The translations under genes and the position numbers were made by a program. Of a stretch of DNA of 64,000 bases, positions 22,247 to 32,900 are shown piece after piece (position 1 is the stretch's first letter; every line of letters starts with the position of its first letter). Below the pieces are notes generated by a model. The model searched no databases, was not told where the DNA came from, and saw only the letters and a list, made by a program, of their open reading frames with translations. Origin of the DNA: Arctopsyche grandis (taxonomy: Eukaryota > Arthropoda > Insecta > Trichoptera > Hydropsychidae); NCBI RefSeq assembly GCF_051622035.1, contig NC_135355.1, positions 36,375,986 through 36,439,985 of the forward strand. The letters are read 5' to 3'.

Positions 22247-22429
22247 TATGTATGATTAAAAAAAAATTATTGGGAATAAAAGTTAGAAAAAAAAAATACT
22301 TAAATTTTAATCACCTATATTTTGAAATGAGAAATATTTATTTTCCAGTTTTAGTCGAGAATTTTCAAAATGAAGCAAAATTTATTTACTATACATAGTC
22401 CATCTACTGTAGGAATACACATAGGTAAA

Positions 22430-22780
22430 ACATGCTCTCCCTTTCACTCGGGGGCCCTTACGGCATAAACTCTGAGTTGGTGAAGACTCAAAAAATGAAC
22501 TCGTACCAAAGCATTAAGATTGGGAGTGGGGTAGACAGTTTTTTAGTTAGGGGGTAGACAGGGTAGACAGGTAGAATCTTACGTAATACCCCCACTACTA
22601 ATCTTAATGCTTTGGTACGAGTTCATTTTTTTCGATTTCATTTTTTGAGTCTTCGTCAACTCAGAGTTTGTGCCATAAGGTGGACCCCCTTTTCACCCCA
22701 TCTCGACCAATAGCATTTCGCACGTATAATGTTCTATTGTCTGTACGAAATGCTACAGGTCGAGAGGTGGTGAAAGAGAC
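22430..22780. mobile_element. Inverted-repeat element between IFT172 and STAMBP
   Basis: An arm at about 22450-22532 (ACTCTGAGTTGGTGAAGACTC, then GAACTCGTACCAAAGC, ATTAAGATT) recurs reversed at about 22597-22675. A second hairpin (about 22697-22768) is built from CTCGACC and AGCATTTCG with their complements. GGGTAGACAG is repeated at the centre. It is non-coding and its class is unknown. Confidence 0.65.
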
Positions 22781-23059
22781 AATATGTACGTTTTTCATTT
22801 TCAAGAGTCAAGAGTCTTTCTACTATAACTTGAAAATTTTTAAATTTAATGTTTAAATTTTTAATCAAACTATAACTAAACATATGCAGTGTTTATGTTA
22901 CATAATTCTGCAGACCCTGAGACATTATTTTTATATAAATTTGACGAGTTTTTGTCACAAAGCTCTAAAAAAATGAGCAGTGGTAGGTTATGAAAAGATG
23001 AGTAGTGTCTATGGTTAACGTGGTTTGACACTTGACAGTGGCTGTCAGTGGGGTAGGCG

Positions 23060-25724
23060 ATGTCGGCGAGAGCGAACGCGGGTGGTGCGGGGAGTGTGGG
23101 GGGTGTGGGGGGTGTGGGGGGTGTTGGGGGCGTAGGGGGTGGGAGCGGCAGCAGCAGCGGTGTTGGTTCTGGAGCTGGAGTCGCAGCGTCTGAACGACTT
23201 CGACAGCTCGCGGCTGCTGGAGCTTCGGTCTCTGTTGACACCAATGTTCCCTGTCGCAGGTACCCAACCACATACCCTTTTTCGCAACTTTTCCTATTAC
23301 TCATTAGTCATTACTCATGACTAATAAGCTATGACTGGGTTTCACGTATGAATTCCTTGTGTTTTTATTTTGTAGATACTTTCGATCTGGGTTAGAAATG
23401 GTTAGGATGGCGAATGTTTACTTGGAGGAAGGCAATTTAGAAAATGCGTACATCTTGTATATAAAATACATGACGCTATTTATTGAAAAAATAAGAAAAC
23501 ATCCCGAGTATGCGTCGGTCCCAAGCGAAATGAAGAGCATGAATCAAACTAAATTAAAAGAAATCATGCCTAAAGCGGAAAAACTGAAGGCTCTACTCAT
23601 GGAGCAGTATTCGAAAGAATTCAAAAAGTCTCTAGAAGAACAAGTAAACATTTTTATTTGTATTTGAAATAAATTTTAATAGCATGCATTTTATATTATC
23701 CGTTGTGCTTGTTTTCAGAAAATCAAATTAAAAGAAGCAGAAGAACGAGCCAAAAAGCAACGAAAGCAAGAAGAGCAAGATGAACGACTTGCTGAAAGCC
23801 TGCAAGCTGACGAATTGAGAAAATTCGGCAATAGAGACTCTGATAATTCGACTACTGTATGCCCAATTCTTTGTGCAATACATATTTGCGCATTCAGACA
23901 TTCCGATCTAACTGAAATGAATTGTTTTAGCCGCTTTGGACAAACGTAATGCCTCCGAATATGCAGGACGTCTTATATCCTGACGATTTTGCGACAGAAC
24001 CAAACAGAGCTCCACCGGGTCATTTCGACCCAACACCACCCATTATAAGTAGACAATCAAAACCAAAAATGTTTGTTTAATAAAATCTACATACATTGAT
24101 TTTATAGGGATGAATTTGAAATTTCATCATGTTTTTCATGTTTGTTTTTTGTCAGGCCCGACACAGTACCATCAGCTCCTTATTCGGGATCACTTTTGGG
24201 TGGAGGTCTCCGTACAATTATCGTTCCTTCTGGTCTCATGGACACATTCTTAAAACTATCGGCCTCAAATACAAAATCGAATGTAGAAACTTGCGGTATA
24301 CTAGCAGGCAAACTAGTATGTTTCATTTTATAACACAATATATATAGAATTTAAAAAGCTGTTACGATAGAGTAAACATATGGTAAATAGGTCTTGCACT
24401 TTCAATTAACTGTTTGCCCGCGGCCGTCTTCTATGGAAGCTTTGCGCGACAAGTCTGTAGCGCGGCTGTCTTCCATAGAATTTCTGAACTTTGCACGAGA
24501 TTTTGAACCTTATATGCGCCTATTTCAACTGTTTTAAGGTTCAAAATTGGTTGAATGTATTACTGAGAGTTGAATGCCATCTATTCAATTTGCTTAAAAT
24601 TCATATATACCAGTCAAAATTAGTCTTTTGTGGAACCATACTGAAACCTCGTTTATGTGACGTCACGCTGTTGAACAATGGCGACGATACGTCTCAATTG
24701 TATGAAGAATGATTATTTGACAATTAAGCCAAAACAACGAGATATATTATGTATTTTATTGTTTAAAATAATACTTTATGTGTTAATTAACATATCTGAT
24801 TACTTGAGTAAATATTAAAATCTGTATTTAAGGTCGAAAACTCGATTGCCAAATTCGCGAAAAAGGTGCTGCCGCGTACAGGGCTTGTTCGCTATATTTA
24901 TTGCCGCGGGCAAAGGGTTAATAGAAGCTTTTATAGTTACACTGATAGCTACAACTATAATCTTTGAGTTTAGTTGATCATGTTTTAATCTAAAAGCATG
25001 TCTAGCATGTGGACGAATTTTCACTCTATCGCAATGGTCTCAGTTTAATTCTAATTACATACATATTTACTTTTTACGCATAGGAAAGGGATCAACTTTT
25101 ATTAACGCATATGATAGTCCCCAAACAAACTGGAACAGCAGATTCGTGTACGACTAAAAGCGAAGAAGAAATATTCCACTATCAAGATCAACACAACTTG
25201 ATTACATTAGGATGGATTCATGTATGCTTTCAATCTTTGATCAAGAATAATTTATCTTAGGCTTTTTTCCTTATGATATTGCGTTATTTCAGACACACCC
25301 CACACAAACGGCGTTTCTCTCATCGGTTGATCTTCACACTCAATGTTCGTATCAACTTATGATGCCAGAAGCTATTGCTATAGTTTGTGCTCCGAAATAT
25401 AACGAGTCAGTTTCTTTTTTGTAAGCTTTAAATATATTTTTATAATTTTTTGTTGATTAAATTACCAATTGCTTGTTTAGGACTGGATATTTTGGACTCA
25501 CTCCGCATTATGGAATGTCGTTTATTGCAAATTGCAGACAGACTGGATTTCATCCCCATCCCAACGATCCTCCACTATTCAAAGTAAGCTTTTTTTATGT
25601 TCTGTTTGATTTTATACTTGTTTTTATTTATTTTATAATTAAATTGTGCTTTTTTTTCAAGGATGTGTCTCACATAAAGCTTGACGGCCAGACAAAATTA
25701 GAAGTGATCGATTTGAGAAGATAA
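23060..25724 (+). CDS. STAMBP: STAM-binding protein (AMSH), JAMM K63-specific deubiquitinase, 9 exons
   Basis: AMSH removes K63-linked ubiquitin from endosomal cargo alongside STAM/ESCRT-0. Exons: 23060-23259, 23376-23643, 23719-23856, 23931-24070, 24156-24315, 25084-25221, 25293-25405, 25481-25583, 25662-25724. All are GT-AG and in phase, totalling 1323 nt (440 aa; human 424). Residues 1 to about 45 are a Gly/Ser/Val low-complexity leader absent from vertebrate AMSH. An MIT/USP8-dimer domain follows ([20 protein letters not shown], residues about 66-155). Next come a charged coiled coil (residues about 155-190) and a linker with a SRQSKP motif. The JAMM domain has Glu293 (in [11 protein letters not shown]), His348, His350, Ser358 and Asp361 in the order HxHx7Sx2D, so it should be active. 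The TGYFGL and CRQTGFHPH blocks and the C-terminal zinc-site region also match. The exon 4 donor (GTTTGT at 24071) is the least certain junction. A poly(A) signal lies near 25944. Confidence 0.95.
24410..24917. mobile_element. piggyBac-like MITE in STAMBP intron 5
   Basis: Ends CTGTTTGCCCGCGGC and GCCGCGGGCAAAGGG lie directly inside two TTAA sites (24406-24409 and 24918-24921). TTAA with CCCTTTGCCCG-type ends is a piggyBac-family pattern. A second inverted repeat (TCTTCTATGGAA / TTCCATAGAA, about 24427-24480) is internal. No transposase is present. Confidence 0.75.
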
Positions 25725-26923
25725 TTTAGGGGCTATAGTGTTGTTTGAACTTACAGAAATTCGTACTGACTAATTATATAATACGTAGTACACGTATAGA
25801 CGCTTTTTCAATTGTGTGCATTTTTTAATGACGTTTGTGTGCAAACATTTTCTTGAGCTTTAAAACCAACGTTTTTAATACGTAACAATGTTGGTTTGCA
25901 CCTATAAAAAAAGCTTCCCGACCAATTAAAATGCCTTCAACAAATAAATTACTATATTGATATACTTACTACTGTTGAATATGTATTTAATTTTAGTGTA
26001 TGGATAACGTAAGGTTTTTGATATAATCAGATAGTGCTTTCACGGACATTATGTTATCTTTGAATTACTTGTTGTTATGAGATGATATTTCATTGATTTT
26101 TTTTAAGGAATGCACTGTTTTATATAAATATGTATAAATTATAAATGAAAAAGGCCCATAATGTCAAAATTATCCAACTGTATAAATTTGTAAAATTGAG
26201 CGAATATAAATTGTACGAAATTTGGTTGAGATCTTTTTTGATATTATAACCTTTTTAGTTTTAATTTCTAGTCTCGTTTTCAAAAACTCAAATTTTGGAT
26301 TATTATATGTGTAAATTATTTATTTGATTTTATATATTTTGAGTATTATTATTCTTTTTATTATATATTTGAGTATTATTAGTTTCAATAAAAATAAATT
26401 ATTTATCTCCATATCTACCTAGAAAAAAACTATTATTGCTATAACTAAAATTATCGTTACAATTTTTTATTTTTTTTTCAATTTAATTTGTATATGCAAT
26501 GATTTCAATAAAAAAATTCACATTATATACACATTTTCATTGATGTTTAATGACATTCACTTAAAAACCTGTACTGTTGTCTTGGGATTTGATATTATAG
26601 AAAGTTAACCATTTGTTTCATTATATTTTTTATTATTAATATTTATTTTTACACCATACAATTATATGTTAAAATATGAAATAATAATCACAGATAAATT
26701 AATAATACTTACAAACGAAGTGAAATGTATTAGTCTTTGGCATGTTAAAAAAAATGACATGAAATGAAACAGAAATTGTACTATTTTTTTTGCACTTGAG
26801 AATTTCCTAATGAAATTAAACTGCTATGCAATATATTGAATTTTGCACAATCCAAAGGCAAATACTTCCTTATAATGGAATGTTGACCTGATTTTTTCCC
26901 CAAAAGTATTTCCATTCAATCAT
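25725..26923. other. AT-rich intergenic space between convergent genes
   Basis: STAMBP (+) and the aminopeptidase gene (-) converge here. The sequence is very AT-rich and should hold both 3' UTRs. AATAAA occurs near 25944 for STAMBP. On the minus strand, candidate signals lie near 26500-26650. No other gene is seen. Confidence 0.55.
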
Positions 26924-29900
26924 TTACGAATTGATTTGTAGAATAAAACATAGACTTAGTGCAACTATTAAATAATTCGAAGCGAATAGACTATATCCAC
27001 TGTTAATATAACCATATTCTGGAATCAAAGCCGTGTGATTCATCATCCAATAGAAGCCGGACATTTTCATTTGATTTTTCAACTCGGCCCCTACGAGTTC
27101 TCTTATGCGCGTATTGTATCTATTCAACCATCGTCTCTGTAAGCACAATTTAACATCAATTTCATTCTAAATATATAAATTGTTTATCAAAATGAACAAC
27201 AGACTAACTTGATATAAAGTCAACATATTATAATCAATCAGCTTGGGCTCATATGGAACCAACGTCACATCTTCAAACTTCAAATACGTGTTGCCTTGTG
27301 AATCGTTCCTTGCATCAAATGCTTGTTGAACTTCTAAAACGTTTTCCAAACGTACTCCGAAATTTCCTTCCTCATAATATCCGGGTTCTATAAATAATAT
27401 ACATAATATGCATAAGTAGAATACATTTCATAAATTATTTATTTATTTATTTTATTTATTTATATATATTTTAGCTATCAAGCTAATTTAAAAAAAAAAT
27501 ACATCTTAATTATTATACTTAACTCTAAAATTTATAATTAACTTATATGTACTGTCCCTCACAGAGGTGTCTCTTCGCACCTCGCAGGAATGCATCCATG
27601 TTTTTAGCAGACCTGACGCACTCAGGGAGGGCATTATACATGAGCACACCCCTGTGAAAAACACCCCCAGCCGTCTTATTCTTTCTTACTCTACTTACAA
27701 CTAGTTTGTCCTTATTTCTAGTATAAAAACTATGTTTATCTCTATTCCTTATTATATAATCATCAAAATACTTAGGTAATAACTTATGATCTAACTTATA
27801 AACAAAAGACAATGTACTAATATTTAGACTAATTCTAATACTCATCCATCCTAATTCATCTAACATACTTCCAATACTCTTAAATCTACTCACATTCAAA
27901 ATAGCTCTCATAGCTTTATTCTGTATTTTTTGCATTTTTTCTAAATCTTGGCCACTAAACAAATTAAGCACAGTGGCACAATAAACCACATGTGGCAAGA
28001 CAATTGAATTAAACACTAAAATTTTACTTTTTTTACTTAAAATATTTCTTAATCTACATAATACACCAACTTTTCTAGCCATTTTTTTTATTATATAGTC
28101 AGCGTGCATTTTAAAATTTAGTCCTGAATCTATGTATACACCTAAGTATTTTATATTTTCAACTTTTTCAATTAACTTATCATCAATTCTAATTTCATTC
28201 AATATATTTTTATTTTTACCATTCAACCACATCATTTTTGTTTTATTCACATTCAACTTTAATTTATTTTCACACAACCAGTCATTCACATAATTTAATT
28301 CTATATTTAAAATCTCAGACATTACATCAACATTCTTTCCAATTATATATATCAATGTATCATCTGCAAACAAATGTATTTTACACATCTTAATTACCTT
28401 AACAATATCGTTTATATATAATATAAATAATAAGGGTCCCAATTTGGACCCTTGCGGCACTCCATGAGGTGTTACAAATTCAGAGGATAACACCTTATCA
28501 ATTTTTACTCTTTGCCTTCTATTATTTAAGTATGATTGAAGCCACTTTAATACTATACCATTTATTCCTAACTTATATAATTTTTGTAATAAAATATTCC
28601 TATCTACTGTCTCGAACGCTCGCTTAAAATCTAGAAAAACTGCTCCAACAACCATGCTAGATTCATCCATCGTCTCCATCCAATCAGAAACCACCAATTG
28701 GATAGCGGTTTCTGTTGAATGTTTCACTCTAAATCCAGACTGTTCCACAACCAAACAATCATTTATACTAATGAACTCTTTCAATTGAATCATAACGATT
28801 TCCTCCAGCATCTTCTCAACAATTGGTAACATATTGATGGGCCTCATTTCACTGGCTTTATGTGTGCCCGTAACCTTTGGTACCGGTACAATAGTAGACA
28901 CCTTCCATGCATCCGGGACGGATCCCACTTCTAACGATTCATTTATTAATTTCAGTAACTGAGGTCCAACCATGTCCCAAGTGTTGATTAAAATATCTAG
29001 AGTCAATCCATCCATACTAGAAACTGATTTCATGCCCTTCAATACACCATTTAATCCCTCCATTTCCACTAATTTAAACCTTTCAAACTTATTTAAACCC
29101 AAATTAATATCATCATTCACACTATTATGCCTTGTTTGTATTGAATTAACTATATCATTCACACTATTGATGTAAAACTCATTCAATCTTTCAACCATAT
29201 CCTCTTTATCATTATATACTACTCCCTCGACTTCTAATTCATTCAAAGAAACATTTTTTCCCCCGGAAATCAAAGTTTTAATTATTCGCCACATTTTTGT
29301 GGGATCTTTTTTTGCACCATCAATATTTCTTTCATGCCAATCCCTCTTCGCATTACGTAAAACATTCACACATTTATTCCTCTTTCTTTTATACTCTAAC
29401 CAAGCCTTTTCTAATTGGATTCCATCCATAGCCTTAATAATTTTATATCTTTTATAACTAACATTCTTATCAACTAAGCTTTCCTTTACTTCCTTGGTAA
29501 ACCAAGGTTTCAGCTTATGCTTATGCATGATTCTTGTGGTTTTTACGCATTTACTTTTAGAATATGTTATATTACGATACATTATCTCCCACATTTCATT
29601 CACACTATCACCATCCTTTCCCCATACACACTCCTTTAACAATTCATTCATCAATTGATAATCAATGTTTTCTCTTTCAGTCACCTGCATATTTTTAAGT
29701 CCTCCGTTACTAAACCGCTGTCCCAAAAACATGTTGACAATAGAATGGTCTCCTATTTTCGGTACATCTTTCACCTCACACCGCAGATCCATTATATTTG
29801 TTATAACCAAATCAATGAGAGAGCTTGATAAATTATTCACTCTCGTTGCTTCCGTCACTTTTTGTTTAAAACCCAATTCATTTACCCAATTTCTCAACTT

Positions 29901-32900
29901 TTTTACATAAAATTCTTCTGTCTGTAACCAATTAAAATTCCAGTCCCCAAACATAATTATATTTTTACTCACATCTATACTTCTTTCACTCAATTCTTCT
30001 AAAAATTTAAGAAATCTTCCACTTCTACCATTCGGAGAGCGGTAAATTACTAGCAAAAACACAGTAACTCCATTCACAAGCAGATCCACACCAATTGTCC
30101 AAAACTCACCATCAACCTTATTAACTATTACATTACCGTAACTTAAATCATCCCTTAAATACAATAGTACCCCACCCGTATGTCTAGAATTAGAGTCACA
30201 TCTCAAAACACAATATCCATCTATATTCAGCTCAAAATCTTCAAAATCACTAGTTACATGCGTTTCACTTAAACCTATAAATAATGGTTTTTGACTTACA
30301 GTTAAACTCCAAACCTCATCCTTGTGAGCAAAAAAACTTTGTACATTTATACCGATACCTTTTGGTGGTTGCTATATATTATTATACTTAATTCTATTTC
30401 TCATTAATTCTATATTTCTTTTATATACACTGCACTTAGTGTCCAACGGTCCGTGATTTGTGTTCAAATTTAATTTTAATTTATTATTACTTTTAAAGCA
30501 ATTATTACATTTTATTATTTTATTGTTACATCCCTCGCTTTTGTGCCCTTCTTCTCCACATTTCGCACATGTCACCTTGTTTCTACAATCCACCGCTTTG
30601 TGATTAAATCCGTAACAATTTAGACATCTTAGAATATTAATTTCTTCAAAAACCCTACATCTATCCCAATTTATATTTACTTTTCCATCTTCAATAAATC
30701 TTTTAAATGTATTGCAATCTACTTCCACTATCGCATTATATTTATTATTTTTTCTACTTTTCCATATTTTTAACACCTTCAGTTCACCATCATTTATAAC
30801 TTCTTGATTTTGATTCATCAAACACTCAGCCAACTGTTCACTTGTAAGTTCCTCCGACATATCTACAATTTTAATTTTGGGATTTTTTAATTCCCCTCTT
30901 TTAACATTATAATTCTCCCCTAATTTATTTTCTACTTCTTTTATTAATTTAATACTATCCTGTGCACTGTTACACGTTACAGCAATGCCCCCTTTACCGA
31001 TTTTTTTTAACCCCTTGTATTCCTATTTTTAGTTCCTTGGGTTTTATTAAACTTTTGCATTCTTCCTTTGTTTTGTCCGTTTCTTGGATTTTTTTCGGAA
31101 CAATTATTGTTATGTCTTTATTATTCTTCTTAAGTGCATTTGCATAACTTAAACTATTTTCACTCTTATTTACACTTTTTAAAATGTTTAATTCACTGTT
31201 GGTTTTTATTATATTTATGTCTTTTTGTATATTGTTTTTCAAATTTTTAAATTCACTTCTTAATTCACATATTACATCCAAAAATTGTTCCTTATCATTA
31301 TTTTCATTTTCACAAATATATTCAACTAATTTTTTTACTGATGTAATTAAAAATGTCTTATTGTCATTTGATATACTGTTAGTTTTTGTGGTCAAAATGT
31401 CCATAATTTTTTTTTCAATTGTTATTACTTCACTTATGCGTTCTGATGCCATTATTATACACTTAGAACGTACACATAATTATATATTACAAATTTATTT
31501 TTAATTTTTTAATTGTTACAATTTCGTTGTCCAAATCGCCACACACGTAATCAACGTCTGTACACGATCACGACACGAACGATACTTTGATGTATAAATT
31601 ATTTACATACCATTTGAAAAGAAATATCCTGGTTTGAATGAATTTTTTTGCTGCTGTCCAAATGCTACTTGAATTGGAGCTTTAAAAAATAAAATATATA
31701 CTGTAAGTATTTAAAAACTTGAATTCGATCAATAAATACTAAGCTTTGCAATAATTATTTGGTTGTGGCTATTTGCAGGTACTATATCTGCAAATTATTG
31801 GCTATTTGCAGGTAATTTATCTGCGAATTATTGGCTATTTGCAGGTACTATATCTGCAACAGGCGCAAAGCCTTCTGCGCATGCGCGTGAACTGTCACTG
31901 TCAGCGTGTTAACTGTTAAAATTTTGTTTTACACCTCTTAAAATTTAGTTCGAACTCGTAAAGTGACATAGAGTAAAAAATATAATCCAAATTAGTTAAT
32001 TTTATTAATTGTTAGAAAATTATTATCATATACAACGTATAATACCTACATACAAGTACAAGCCGCGAACTAGCTAAATGATATAAATCTATTATAATAA
32101 CGTGCGAAATTTATTTGCCTCGTGTATAATGAACGATTGATTAAACAAGTCTAGCATACATTAAATGTAAGAAATTATAATCGGATTATAAGTGCATGCG
32201 CAGAAGGCTTTGCGCCTGTCGCAGATATAGTACCTGCAAATAGCCAATAATTCGCAGACATCGTACCTGCAAATAGCCAATAATTCGCAGATACGGTACC
32301 TGCAAATAGCCACAACCATAATATTTTACCTTCATGAGCTTGTAAAAAGGATCCAATTCCATGACCGGTGCTGTGCATGTAATCTTTATGATTCTTCCAC
32401 AGCACGTTCCTCGCCATTACATCAATATCGTTTATCTTCAAGTCAGACGGAAATACCATCGAGGCTAAGTCTATAGAGGCCATCAAAACTAGCGTATAAG
32501 CTTTTTTGTGTTCCGGTTTAGGTATTCCAAAGTGAAAAGTCCGGGTCACATCGGTTGTTCCGTCTACAGACAAATTGAATGTTAAACTTGATAATGATAT
32601 TTGATTAATCGTAGTCTTTGTATTTACCATCATATTGTCCTCCGGAGTCAAGAACAAAAGTGGAGTCATCTTGTATTCTTTTCGCTGTAGCATTTGTCGG
32701 CTGATAGTGTGGCAGTGCACTGTTGGAGCCATAACCGGCTATCGTAGCAAACGATAATCCTTTGTTGTGCTTTTGTGATTTTCTGGTGAGATCTACTTCT
32801 CTTACTACTTTGACTTCATCCCACAGGTCTCCTAAGATGAACTGAAATCAAATGACTATTCATGTAAACAAGATAATCTATTATTTATGCAATAGATCAA

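Larger units (their letters stand above)
27442..31593 (-). mobile_element. Full-length non-LTR retrotransposon (LINE) in aminopeptidase intron
   Basis: The 4152-bp insert is flanked by a perfect 12-bp duplication, ATAAATTATTTA (27430-27441 and 31594-31605). It has a 141-bp 5' UTR (31453-31593), ORF1 with CCHC zinc knuckles, ORF2 with apurinic-like endonuclease and reverse transcriptase, a short 3' UTR and an AAATA-rich 3' tail (about 27442-27472). The intact 5' end, target duplication and long open frames show a recent insertion. RT motifs (EQSGFRVKHST, VFLDFKRAF, PQGSKLGPLLF, LFADDTLIY) place it in the large Jockey/CR1/L2 assemblage. The exact clade needs a tree. It lies in the same sense as the host gene and inserts right after the splice donor at 31610. 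Confidence 0.95.

Noticed and set aside
22876..23304. Minus-strand proline-rich open frames
   Set aside because: They are the shadow of the glycine-rich first exon of STAMBP on the plus strand.
24000..24083. STAMBP exon 4 ending at 24048 (GTAGAC donor)
   Set aside because: That donor would leave the wrong phase for exon 5 and remove the conserved SRQSKP block.
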